From: Herminiimonas contaminans
GTDB lineage: Bacteria > Pseudomonadota > Gammaproteobacteria > Burkholderiales > Burkholderiaceae_D
Direction: 5' to 3'
DNA length: 64,000 nt
Assembly: GCF_015645465.1 (NCBI RefSeq)
Contig: NZ_JADOEL010000012.1
Location: 62,001 to 126,000 of the forward strand
Below are positions 7,715-15,921 of the stretch, piece by piece (within the stretch, counting starts at the first letter, position 1; each line of letters begins with the position of its first letter). Made by a program: the position numbers and the translations under genes. The notes beneath the pieces were generated by a model. It was not told where the DNA came from. It did no database searches and saw only the letters and a program-made list of their open reading frames with translations.

Positions 7715-8632
7715 TTAACCTGCCTGTACTGCTGGTGCCGGAGACGGGCGATGCAGCAAACGCGCTCTTTGCAGCAGATGGACGTCCGCTTCATCTTCGT
7801 AGTTGGCGCTTTCTACACGTGGCGGCTTGCGGACCTCGAGCGCCGCATGTATTTTGCGTGGCGATTTGCCGACTATCTCGCTGCGCGCAATGAAGCCTTG
7901 TGCAGTGAAATTGTGTTCCAGGAAGATTTCGATGAAATCACGTGCCGCTTCCGGCTGCTTGGCTGCCAGCGGAATCGTTACTGCATGCGAGATGGCGGAA
8001 GCTTGCACGATGTTTTTTCCATCGCCAGTCAGGTCATGCTTTGCTGAGGAATAATGCGCATTGAATGCCGGATTAGAAAGATCCATCGTGTCTGGCAAGG
8101 ATGCGTACGATATCTTTTTTGCGATGCACTCCGTGCGGTAAGCGAATGCATAGTCAGTCACTTCCGTGTCGGCTGCCACTACCTTGCGGCCAGGATGGTT
8201 CAACAAGGTGCGCGACATGCCGGGCGCTACGCTATCCGCCAACATGCATGCCATCACGGCCGCATAACCTACCGAGTGTGCATTTGGTTCGAAGTGGGCG
8301 ATCGATGCTTTCGGATCGCTCAGTTTTTCACGCCAGTTTTTCGCATTCAGGATTTTTCCCGGTGCATAGGCCAGCACCATGCTGTTACCGGCAAAGACGT
8401 AATAGCCGTCGGTATGCTCCGGCATCATCGCAGCGGCCACGCCGCTGTCTGCCAGAATAGCCAGATCGTATACATCGCCGGTTTTCAGTTGTTGCAGACT
8501 ATCTTTTGCGCCTGCGATGCTGACTACTGCCTTTATTTCCGGGTGGCTTGCGTTGAAACGCTTCACTGCCTGACCTACCTGCGCCGAGAAACAAGCATCG
8601 GCAAGAATACGAAGTTCTTTCATGTTGTTCAT
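7715..8632 (-). CDS. WtpA/ModA-like oxyanion-binding protein without signal peptide
   Basis: This 305-residue protein has the two-lobed extracellular solute-binding fold of the tungstate/molybdate class. Landmarks are KELRILADACFSAQV at the N-terminus, GDVYDLAILADSGV, the hinge stretch FAGNSMVLAYAPG, HFEPNAHSVGYAAV, TDYAFAYRTECIA and SNPAFNAHYSS, which recall WtpA proteins. There is no signal peptide: the fold begins within the first ten residues, and an in-frame TAA lies one codon before the ATG codon group, so no upstream extension is possible. No ModB/ModC-type genes are adjacent. A Pro/Ala-rich tail of about 40 residues follows the fold. It could be a cytoplasmic anion store or sensor, or a decayed transporter component. 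Start could be 8632 or 8623. Confidence 0.75.
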   Translation of the reverse strand: MNNMKELRILADACFSAQVGQAVKRFNASHPEIKAVVSIAGAKDSLQQLKTGDVYDLAILADSGVAAAMMPEHTDGYYVFAGNSMVLAYAPGKILNAKNWREKLSDPKASIAHFEPNAHSVGYAAVMACMLADSVAPGMSRTLLNHPGRKVVAADTEVTDYAFAYRTECIAKKISYASLPDTMDLSNPAFNAHYSSAKHDLTGDGKNIVQASAISHAVTIPLAAKQPEAARDFIEIFLEHNFTAQGFIARSEIVGKSPRKIHAALEVRKPPRVESANYEDEADVHLLQRARLLHRPSPAPAVQAG

Positions 8633-8768
8633 TCTTTAAGCTATCAATTTTCGGTGGTAACGAAACATGCATTTAAGCCCGCACTTTCGATATGCACGGA
8701 AGGATATAGCGTTGATCGTCACTACGCAAGAAATTGATGCGCAAAAACGAAGAAATATGAGAATGAGC

Positions 8769-8799
8769 ATCGCTTGATAACTTCTGCTTATCAAGCGAT
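8769..8799. repeat. perfect 12-bp inverted repeat
   Basis: ATCGCTTGATAA and its exact complement are separated by 7 bases, about 140 bp upstream of the oxyanion-binding protein gene. It is AT-rich, lacks a downstream T-run, and could be an operator or an RNA hairpin. Confidence 0.45.
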
Positions 8800-8843
8800 T
8801 ACATACAGTAATGAAGTATGGGTATTTGCACAGGCGACAGGCA

Positions 8844-8869
8844 ATAAAAAAGCACCCGATACGGGTGCT
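8844..8869 (-). terminator. rho-independent terminator of the OsmC-YcaO gene
   Basis: Read on the minus strand, AGCACCCG, a 3-base loop and CGGGTGCT form an 8-bp stem followed directly by TTTTTTATT. It lies 27 bp beyond the stop codon at 8896. Confidence 0.8.
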
Positions 8870-8895
8870 TTGTAGCCATGTATATATAGCGAGCT

Positions 8896-11097
8896 TTAGC
8901 TGGCAGCGGCTGCCCTGGCCCGTGCCTGATGCAGTTTCCGGTAGCTATCCATCAGGCGATGGTGTCTATCCAGCCCGTCCAGTTGCATATTGGTAGGTGT
9001 CAATCCATAGAAGCGCACGCTGCCATCGACCGAGCCCAGCACCGCATCCATGCGCGCATTGCCAAACATGCGACGGAAGTTAACCTCGTAGTCTTCCAGC
9101 TCCAAATCATCATCCAACACGACTTCCAGCACCACATTCAACGCCTGATAGAACAAGCCGCGCTCTACTGTGTTGTCGTTGTATTGCAGGAAGGCGCCAA
9201 CCAGGTCATGCGCGTCTTCGAATTTCTTTAACGCGAGATTGATCAGCAGTTTCAATTCAAGCACGGTCAGCTGACCCCAGTCTGTGTTTTCGTCAAACTC
9301 GACGCCGATCAGGGTGGCGATATCCGAGTACTCATCCAGCTCATTGTTTTCCAGGCGATCCAGCAATGCTGCCAGCTTCTTCTTGTCGAGTGTATGCAGG
9401 TTCAGGATGTCAGCGCGGAACAGCAGCGATTTGTTGGTGTTATCCCAGATCAAATCTTCTACCGGGTAGACCTCGGAGTAACCAGGCACCAGGATGCGGC
9501 ATGCAGTCGCGCCCAGCTGGTCGTATACGGCTGTATAAACCTCCTTACCCATGCCTTCGAGTATGCCGAACAGCATCGCTGCTTCTTCCGCATTTGAGTT
9601 CTCGCCCTGCCCTGAGAAATCCCATTCGACGAATTCATAGTCAGCCTTGGCGCTGAAGAAGCGCCAAGACACCACGCCGCTGGAATCAATGAAGTGTTCA
9701 ACGAAGTTGTATGGCTCGGTCACGGCATTGCTGGCGAAGGTAGGACGCGGCAAGTCGTTCAAACCTTCAAAGCTGCGCCCCTGCATCAATTCCGTCAGGC
9801 TGCGCTCCAGCGCGACTTCCAGGCTAGGATGTGCACCGAAGGAAGCGAACACGCCACCGGTGCGCGGATTCATCAGGGTCACGCACATGACCGGATAAGT
9901 ACCGCCCAGCGATGCATCTTTCACCAGTACCGGAAAGCCCTGCTCTTCCAGACCTTTAATCCCGGCCACGATGCCAGGATATTTCGCCAGCACTTCTTGC
10001 GGCACGTCCGGCAAGGCAATTTCGCCTTCGAGGATTTCGCGTTTGACCGCGCGCTCAAAGATTTCAGATAAACATTGCACCTGCGCTTCAACCAGCGTGT
10101 TGCCTGCACTCATGCCATTGCTGGCGTACAGGTTTTCCACCAGGTTAGATGGGAAGTACACGGTCTCGCCATCCGATTGCCGCACAAATGGCAAGGAACA
10201 GATGCCGCGCTCCACATTGCCGGAGTTGGTATCGATCAGATGTGAGCCGCGCAGCTCGCCATCAGGATCGTATACCTCACGGCAGTATTCATCGAGGATG
10301 TCGACAGGCAGCGCATCTTTGCGGCCTGGTTTGAACCAGCGCTCGTTCGGGTAATGGACGAACTCCGCATTCGCAAACTCTTCACCCCAGTAGATACCAG
10401 CATAGAAATGGTTGTTGCTCAGGCGCTCGATGTACTCGCCAAGCGCCGAAGCCAGCGCACTTTCCTTGGTCGCGCCTTTGCCATTGGTGAAGCACATGGG
10501 CGAATGCGCATCGCGGATATGCAGCGACCAGACATTCGGCACGATGTTGCGCCATGACGCAATTTCTATCTTGATGCCCAGTCCGGCCAGCAAGGTCGAC
10601 ATATTCGCGATGGTTTGCTCCAGCGGCAAATCCTTGCCCGCTATATAAGTGTGCGCATCCGCAGTTGGTGCCAGGGTCAGTAGTGCCTGCGCATCAGCGT
10701 CCAGGTTGTCGACTTCTTCAATCACGAAATCCGGGCCGGCCTGCACGACTTTTTTCACCGTGCAGCGTTCGATCGAACGCAAGATGCCGCGCCTGTCTAC
10801 ATCCGGCAGGTCGGCTGGCAGTTCAACCTGGATCTTGAAGATTTGTTTGTAGCGATCTTCCGGGTCAACGATATTGTTTTGCGACAGGCGGATGTTTTCG
10901 GTCGGGATGTTGCGCGTATTGCAGTACAGCTTCACGAAATAAGCCGCACACAAGGCTGACGACGCAAGGAAGTAATCGAATGGGCCGGGCGCGGAACCGT
11001 CGCCTTTGTAACGTATAGGCTGATCGGCGATCACCGTGAAATCATCGAACTTGGCTTCCAGGCGAAGCTTGTCGAGAAAGTTGACCTTAATTTCCAT
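8896..11097 (-). CDS. OsmC-YcaO fusion protein
   Basis: This 733-residue protein has an OsmC-like domain (about residues 1-135) and a YcaO ATP-dependent cyclodehydratase-type domain (about 165-590), then an acidic helical tail similar to the C-terminus of E. coli YcaO. The OsmC part retains two Cys residues (SALCAAYF and ERCTVKKV) at the positions of the peroxidatic pair. The YcaO part shows TNGKGATKESALASALGEYIERLS and EAQVQCLSEIFERAVKREI, the ATP-binding regions. E. coli YcaO lacks the OsmC part and is linked to ribosomal protein S12 methylthiolation. The ATG at 11097 is chosen because MEIKVNFLDKL begins the OsmC fold. No partner gene of thiazole/oxazole biosynthesis is nearby. A terminator follows. 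Confidence 0.88.
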   Translation of the reverse strand: MEIKVNFLDKLRLEAKFDDFTVIADQPIRYKGDGSAPGPFDYFLASSALCAAYFVKLYCNTRNIPTENIRLSQNNIVDPEDRYKQIFKIQVELPADLPDVDRRGILRSIERCTVKKVVQAGPDFVIEEVDNLDADAQALLTLAPTADAHTYIAGKDLPLEQTIANMSTLLAGLGIKIEIASWRNIVPNVWSLHIRDAHSPMCFTNGKGATKESALASALGEYIERLSNNHFYAGIYWGEEFANAEFVHYPNERWFKPGRKDALPVDILDEYCREVYDPDGELRGSHLIDTNSGNVERGICSLPFVRQSDGETVYFPSNLVENLYASNGMSAGNTLVEAQVQCLSEIFERAVKREILEGEIALPDVPQEVLAKYPGIVAGIKGLEEQGFPVLVKDASLGGTYPVMCVTLMNPRTGGVFASFGAHPSLEVALERSLTELMQGRSFEGLNDLPRPTFASNAVTEPYNFVEHFIDSSGVVSWRFFSAKADYEFVEWDFSGQGENSNAEEAAMLFGILEGMGKEVYTAVYDQLGATACRILVPGYSEVYPVEDLIWDNTNKSLLFRADILNLHTLDKKKLAALLDRLENNELDEYSDIATLIGVEFDENTDWGQLTVLELKLLINLALKKFEDAHDLVGAFLQYNDNTVERGLFYQALNVVLEVVLDDDLELEDYEVNFRRMFGNARMDAVLGSVDGSVRFYGLTPTNMQLDGLDRHHRLMDSYRKLHQARARAAAAS

Positions 11098-11274
11098 GGG
11101 GGAATTCCAAAAATGATGCTTGATTTGAAGCGCTAGGCGCGCTGGCGGCGACACTTTAACACGAGCAGTCATACCAGACAGCTAGGCATGTCCTGCCGGC
11201 CTCATGCAAATCCGACATTGCACAGAATGACTATCCCGTTGAAAATTGCCATTCTTTAAAGATAGATAGCACGA

Positions 11275-12237
11275 ATGAATATCGAAAATATAAGATCGCA
11301 GCTCGAAGAAAAGCAGGTCGCGATCTACTTTGCGGCAGTAGTGATCGCCGCCATTACCGCATTGCTGATACCTGGCACCACCGCGGCCGAGAGTGCGATT
11401 AATCCTGCGCTGGCATTCATGCTGTTTGTCACCTTCCTGCAAGTGCCGCTGGTCAAACTGGGCCAGGCCCTTAAACAATTGCGCTTTATGGCTGCACTGC
11501 TAATCGCCAACTTTATTGTTATTCCTCTACTGGTTTTCGCGCTGGTGGGATTCTTTCTTGAAGATACTATGCTGCGCCTGGGCGTGATGCTGGTCTTGCT
11601 GGCTCCGTGCATAGATTACGTCGTCACCTTCGCGCACCTCGGCCGTGCCGATGCCAGACTCTTGCTCGCAGCCACACCGATACTGCTCATCGCGCAGATG
11701 CTGATGCTGCCGCTCTACCTGCGCCTGATGCTGGGCGCAGAAGTCGCCAACTATATAGAAGTGGCTCCCTTCATCCATGCCTTTACCTGGCTGATCGCAG
11801 TACCGCTGTTCCTGGCCGCGATCATGCAATTGTTCGCCAAGCGCAGTGCGACCGGCACCAGCATCAGCAACTACCTCGGCCTGGCTCCGGTTCCGGCCAC
11901 TGCACTGGTACTCATCATCGTCATCATCTCGGTGCTACCGCAACTGGGTACGGCACTGACATCGGTACAACAAGTGCTGCCGCTGTATGTCGCTTATGCG
12001 GTACTGGCTCCGCTTTGCGGCTGGTGGATCGCCCGCAAGGCCGGGCTGGAAGCAGCATCCTCCCGCGCGATAGCCTTTAGCTCGGCGACACGCAATTCAC
12101 TGGTGATACTGCCGCTGGCACTGGCCATTCCCGGTGCGATACCAGTCCTGCCGGCCATCATCGTGGCGCAAACGCTAGTGGAATTAATCAGTGAACTCGT
12201 TTATGTCCGTGTCATCGCCAGATGGGGACAAAAATAA
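11275..12237 (+). CDS. bile acid:sodium symporter / ACR3-type arsenic resistance transporter
   Basis: This 320-residue protein has about ten membrane segments. The patterns FMLFVTFLQVPL, LLAPCIDYVVTFAHLGRAD and AFSSATRNSLVILPLALA are those of the BASS/ACR3 superfamily, in which the Cys in segment 4 (APCID) is the conserved ACR3 cysteine needed for arsenite export. A role in metalloid efflux is therefore plausible, though no ars operon surrounds it. The gene stands alone, divergent from the OsmC-YcaO gene. The ATG at 11275 is used. No strong ribosome site is visible, and AAAGATAGATAG is the best candidate. Confidence 0.8.
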   Translation: MNIENIRSQLEEKQVAIYFAAVVIAAITALLIPGTTAAESAINPALAFMLFVTFLQVPLVKLGQALKQLRFMAALLIANFIVIPLLVFALVGFFLEDTMLRLGVMLVLLAPCIDYVVTFAHLGRADARLLLAATPILLIAQMLMLPLYLRLMLGAEVANYIEVAPFIHAFTWLIAVPLFLAAIMQLFAKRSATGTSISNYLGLAPVPATALVLIIVIISVLPQLGTALTSVQQVLPLYVAYAVLAPLCGWWIARKAGLEAASSRAIAFSSATRNSLVILPLALAIPGAIPVLPAIIVAQTLVELISELVYVRVIARWGQK

Positions 12238-12347
12238 AACTGACGCTATAAAACCTGCTCAATTACCACTCCAATTTCCCGCTTCGGGGGCAAATCTGCC
12301 ATGACCGTTTACAATGTCGTATCTGAGCGTAGAAATGAAAGCAGGAA

Positions 12348-12692
12348 ATGCCGTTTGTCGTCACCGAAGCATGTATTCAATGTAAATACACCGATTGCGT
12401 GGTCGTTTGCCCGATGGACTGTTTTTTTGAAGGTCCCAACTTCCTGGCCATCAATCCGGATGAATGCATAGATTGCTCGGTGTGCGTACCGGAATGCCCG
12501 GTGAATGCCATCATAGGGGCGACTGAGGTGCCACCGGAACAGCTGCATTTCGTCGCCCTGAATCGTGAACTGTCGCAGCATCCTGAGTGGAAGCGCATCA
12601 GCAAGCAAAAGGAACCTATGCCCGAGCATGAGAAATGGGCACAGGTCAAAGACAAGTTGCCCTTGCTACTGATTGATGACAAGATCACATGA
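12348..12692 (+). CDS. fdxA: 7Fe ferredoxin FdxA
   Basis: This 114-residue ferredoxin carries the FdxA pattern: CIQCKYTDCVVVCP (residues 9-21) for the 3Fe-4S site and CIDCSVCVPECP (about 40-51) for the 4Fe-4S site, followed by the usual 50-residue acidic/basic extension. FdxA is a soluble low-potential electron carrier. In betaproteobacteria it often sits next to redox and oxygen-control genes, and here it directly precedes fnr with an 80-bp gap on the same strand. The length matches the family exactly. Its specific partner is not evident. Confidence 0.93.
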   Translation: MPFVVTEACIQCKYTDCVVVCPMDCFFEGPNFLAINPDECIDCSVCVPECPVNAIIGATEVPPEQLHFVALNRELSQHPEWKRISKQKEPMPEHEKWAQVKDKLPLLLIDDKIT

Positions 12693-12772
12693 AATAACAG
12701 CCGTCCTGATAAACCAATTACCGCCTTGCTTCGCATCGCGGTCCACATGAGTAAAGAATACGAGCCAGGAAT

Positions 12773-13531
12773 ATGAGCCAGCCTTTCCCATCCAGCACTG
12801 ATCCCGCCTTGACCGTCAACGCGCTGCGCGCCAGTTGCTCCACCTGCAGCATGCATCAGTTGTGCCTGCCGATGGGACTGGGTGAAAACGATATGGACAG
12901 GCTGGACAAGATCATCGGTCGCCGCCGCAAGGTGGCGCGTGATGATTATCTGTACCGGATGGGCGATGCCTTTACCAATCTGTATGCGGTACGCGTCGGG
13001 CATTTCAAAACCTGCCAGATCAATGCCGGCGGCGAACAACAAATTACCGGTTTCCAGATGACAGGTGAATTGCTCGGCATGGATGCGATCAGCACCGATC
13101 GCCACCACTGCAATGCAGTCGCACTCGAAGATAGCGAAGTCTGCGAAATTCCATTCCCGCGCCTGGAAGAATTGTTCAGCACCATGCCGACGCTGCTGCG
13201 TCATTTCCACCGCATGATGAGCCAGGAAATCACGCGTGAACAAAGCGTCATGCTCTTGCTGGGCAATATGCGCGCCGAGCAGCGCTTCGCTGCTTTCCTG
13301 GTCAACCTCGCCTCGCGTTACACCACACGTGGCTACTCATCGACCAACTTCCAGTTGCGCATGTCGCGTGAAGACATAGGCAACTACCTCGGCCTCACCA
13401 TAGAAAGCATCAGCCGCCTGCTCTCCAAGTTCAAGAAACAGGGACTGCTGAAAGTCAACAACCGTGAAATCGAATTGCTCGACCTCACACTGTTGAAGGC
13501 GATGGCAGCCGGCACCGAAACCTGCAGCTAA
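12773..13531 (+). CDS. fnr: oxygen-sensing Crp/Fnr-family regulator Fnr
   Basis: This 252-residue regulator has all four cysteines used by Fnr to hold its oxygen-labile 4Fe-4S cluster: C22, C25 and C31 in the N-terminal C-x2-C-x5-C arrangement, and C124 in SEVCEIPF. A cyclic-nucleotide-type beta roll (about 45-155), a dimerisation helix and a C-terminal HTH (MSREDIGNYLGLTIESISRLLSKF) follow. The E-SR recognition-helix pattern is that of Fnr, which recognises TTGAT-N4-ATCAA. Matching sites lie upstream of ccoN, hemN and the gene at 34006. CCAGGAAT precedes the ATG. It probably controls the adjacent microaerobic respiration cluster. Confidence 0.94.
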   Translation: MSQPFPSSTDPALTVNALRASCSTCSMHQLCLPMGLGENDMDRLDKIIGRRRKVARDDYLYRMGDAFTNLYAVRVGHFKTCQINAGGEQQITGFQMTGELLGMDAISTDRHHCNAVALEDSEVCEIPFPRLEELFSTMPTLLRHFHRMMSQEITREQSVMLLLGNMRAEQRFAAFLVNLASRYTTRGYSSTNFQLRMSREDIGNYLGLTIESISRLLSKFKKQGLLKVNNREIELLDLTLLKAMAAGTETCS

Positions 13532-13562
13532 ACCGGCAGGTACGCGAACAGCTTCCCCCTGC

Positions 13563-13973
13563 TCAAAACTTCACCAGTAAATTGGCTTTGACTGAATGCT
13601 GCTTCGCATCCAGGCCAAGCTGGCCTTGATAGGCAAAGGTGAGCGTGCTCGATGACGACAAACGCAAGTCAAGACTGGTTTCGACCAGCGCGCTATTTTT
13701 GAAGATAGGCACGCCTGCCACCGTGAAAACATTACCCGCCGAAAACGCCTGCGTCGATAATGGTGCGCTATCGCCAAACGCATGACGCCAGCCCAACGCG
13801 CCGCGCACGGTCGCGCTTTTACCACCCAAGGCGAGCTGATTGGCAGCACGCAAACCAACGGTGGTGAAACTCGCACTGGTGTTCTGGCTCTCGGCATCCA
13901 ATGCCGCCGCCCCCAAAGTCGCAAAGAAATATAAAGGTCGTGACCAGGATAGATACGCAGACTTTACATTCAT
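13563..13973 (-). pseudogene. C-terminal remnant of an autotransporter barrel
   Basis: The 136 residues correspond to the last third of an autotransporter beta-domain: SFTTVGLRAANQLALGG, ALGWRHAFGD, FSAGNVFTVAGVPI and the terminal outer-membrane motif KANLLVKF. Whole barrels are about 280 residues and are preceded by a long passenger, and neither is found upstream. The first 20-odd residues (MNVKSAYLSWSRPLYFF) do not fit the barrel and look like fortuitous in-frame sequence. This is therefore a decayed gene rather than a working protein. It lies between fnr and the AraC gene, next to a 390-bp gene-free stretch, consistent with a deletion. Confidence 0.75.
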
Positions 13974-14365
13974 GATTTTTTAAAAGACCAAAGGACTGCC
14001 CCGCACATTTATTGCTAAACGTACGGAACCGGACACCGACCAGGCGGCATCTCTTGTTTGCTAGGCTTGAATTAAAATATGCAGTTCTGGATCAACACTA
14101 TCCAGTGTTGAAGACCGACCTAAGCAACTACTCATCGTTGTTCGTCAGGCGAACCAGTCGGCTAATGCATCCTGATTTCTGAATGATGCGGGGATATATA
14201 CGGCAAGGGGTTGGTGCTAAGCATAGGGTAAAGCAAGAGCCTGGATGAAAGCCCATTGTGCGCAATCCCATACGGCAATGATTGCACTATCGTTCTAACT
14301 TGCACGATCATCCAATTATTTTTTCATGTGCATTGCGCACGGCTCGACGTATCTATTCCATACAT
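13974..14365. other. gene-free stretch beside the autotransporter remnant
   Basis: No credible reading frame is present. It contains a small palindrome CAACACT-N4-AGTGTTG at 14093-14110 and a distant pair GTGCGCAAT (14258-14266) and ATTGCGCAC (14332-14340) 65 bp apart. I see no transposase, target duplication or further autotransporter coding sequence. It is probably what remains of the deleted passenger and upstream region, plus the 3' flank of the AraC gene. Confidence 0.5.
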
Positions 14366-14812
14366 TTATTGCGCAGAATATTGCTGCGACAGGGCCTCAC
14401 GTCGATAGTGTCCGGGTGATACGCCGACATAACGCTTGAAGAAACGCGTCAGGTGTGACTGATCGGAATAACCACAGGCAAACGCAATGTCCAGCAACGT
14501 GAACTGAGGATCACACATCAGCTCCTTGGCTTTTTCTATGCGCAAAAATTGCAGATACTGATTCGGCGTCATGTTTGCCGTCATCGTGAAGCGTTCGAAG
14601 AAGCTGGTGCGTCCCATTCCTATCAGCGCCGCCAGTCCGGCGACCTGCATACGGCCATTCAAATGCGCTGCAAGATAAGCACACACCTTATCCATTTGCG
14701 CATTGGACAGGGGCACGCGCTTGTGCACTGGAACAGCAGTGGCACAGACGTACTGCGCAGAGACAGTCATCTTTTCCTGAGACTCAATTTGTTCACTGAC
14801 AAAGAAATTCAT
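14366..14812 (-). CDS. short AraC-family transcriptional regulator
   Basis: This 148-residue protein is mostly the double-HTH DNA-binding unit of AraC/XylS regulators, starting near residue 38 (MDKVCAYLAAHLNGRMQVAGLAALIGMGRTSFFERF). The second helix-turn-helix is LLDIAFACGYSDQSHLTRFFKRYVGVSPGHYRR, very close to the family signature. The N-terminal 35 residues are too short for an effector-binding cupin, so this resembles SoxS/MarA-sized regulators that are controlled by abundance or by a partner. The ATG at 14812 follows a GAGG ribosome site. A TTG two codons upstream is less likely. The target is unknown. Confidence 0.87.
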   Translation of the reverse strand: MNFFVSEQIESQEKMTVSAQYVCATAVPVHKRVPLSNAQMDKVCAYLAAHLNGRMQVAGLAALIGMGRTSFFERFTMTANMTPNQYLQFLRIEKAKELMCDPQFTLLDIAFACGYSDQSHLTRFFKRYVGVSPGHYRREALSQQYSAQ

Positions 14813-15365
14813 ATACAAACCTCACCATAATTTGCACACCCAAAATCGCGTGTTGAATGTGTTCCAGACTCCTTAGAACAATCATTCGTTTTTTGATATG
14901 GGAGTACTGTAATGGAGAGAAGGCCCGCAATTTCATCGCGCCCCGAGCTTCAAGAACAATCCTATCCGCATCGCTTTTATGCGATTACGCACGCAGACTC
15001 AGGTAAAAAAACAATTCTCCCCCGACCTCTTCGCAGCTATCAAGAGAGCCGATGCATCGGAAATTGCTGGTGGTGTTCGCAGAGTAGCGATACAGGAATG
15101 AATAGTAGAAAACGACCAGAAGCAAAAGGTCGTCGGCCGCCGTTACTTCATGAGCGGACAAAAGTCAGCTGCGCAAGACCGGCTTGCACGGGAAAGATCA
15201 ATTAGCGCCGCCAGTTATGAGAGTTTTCTGTGACGGTCATAGCTATACATCGCCAGGCTACCGGTCGGCCGGCACATCAACATCCGTCAGCTCGCGCTGC
15301 CTGGATGCAGAGCAAGTATGGCGGCGCTATGGATCTCGGAACGCTGGGTAGAGTCTTTGTCTATC
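14813..15365. other. 550-bp stretch with no confident gene
   Basis: Two plus-strand frames (97 and 89 codons, at 14912-15205 and 15230-15499) have Arg/Ser/Pro-rich compositions typical of random frames. A 40-codon frame at 14979-15101 has a more protein-like composition (it contains KKQFSPDLFAAIKRADASEIAGGV) but no clear ribosome site and no recognised homologue. It might be the start of a broken gene. The upstream AraC promoter should lie at the left end. Confidence 0.4.
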
Positions 15366-15899
15366 TCATAGTTTCTCATCGGCGTCGACGGCGAAGTTTT
15401 CCTGTGTCGGCCACAACCACACGCCGCCCAGGCGCCAATCGCGCTGCTTGTTCTCAACCAGTATCTGCCAGCGTCCGGCCTCCAGATCTGGCAAGCTGAT
15501 TTCAAACCGTCCGACGGCATCGGTCTTCGCGTAGAGCACGATGTCTTTCTCCGGCAAGGTGGCGTGGATCAGGCGTAACTGGATTTCACCTGCTTGCTGG
15601 CGCGCATCGCTGGAAACATTACCGACCAGCTTCTGTTTGTCGGTGTCGTAGTAAACCTTGAAATGCATGCCCAGGTTGCTGGCGACACGGTCGCGACGCA
15701 GATCCTGGTTAATCGCCTTACCTTGCTTGTAGTAGTCGTCTACCACCAGCGCATCCTGTTGCTTGACCGCTATCCATATCGTGAAGATACCGGCGATGAC
15801 GACTATGAACGGCCCCAGCATCAGTAGCCACGGCCAGCGATGCTTGTACCATGGCGCTTCTTCAGGCAGGCGGTTTAGAACTGGTGATGTCGTTGCCAT
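15366..15899 (-). CDS. ccoH: FixH/CcoH-family cbb3 oxidase assembly protein
   Basis: This 177-residue protein has a cytoplasmic start, a single membrane segment (about residues 24-47, WPWLLMLGPFIVVIAGIFTIWIAV) and the FixH hallmark DALVVDDYYKQGKAINQDLRRD. A beta-sandwich periplasmic domain follows, ending in RDWRLGGVWLWPTQ. FixH/CcoH is required for stable assembly of cbb3 cytochrome oxidase, probably in copper delivery with CcoI. The frame is open 40 codons upstream inside ccoG. The ATG at 15899 is preceded by AAGGAGAAC and fits the family start. It is the last gene of the cco operon, 22 bp after ccoG. Confidence 0.9.
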   Translation of the reverse strand: MATTSPVLNRLPEEAPWYKHRWPWLLMLGPFIVVIAGIFTIWIAVKQQDALVVDDYYKQGKAINQDLRRDRVASNLGMHFKVYYDTDKQKLVGNVSSDARQQAGEIQLRLIHATLPEKDIVLYAKTDAVGRFEISLPDLEAGRWQILVENKQRDWRLGGVWLWPTQENFAVDADEKL

Positions 15900-15921
15900 G
15901 ATGTTCTCCTTGTTATTGCTA

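Noticed and set aside
12672-12686. FNR-like sequence TTGAT...ATCA near the end of fdxA
   Set aside because: The spacer is five rather than four and the second half-site is incomplete, so fnr autoregulation is not supported here.
14258-14340. GTGCGCAAT...ATTGCGCAC as ends of a small mobile element
   Set aside because: Only 9-bp arms, no flanking duplication and no coding content.
14912-15205. 97-codon plus-strand frame
   Set aside because: Composition (Arg, Ser, Pro, Cys) is that of random sequence and no homology is recognised.
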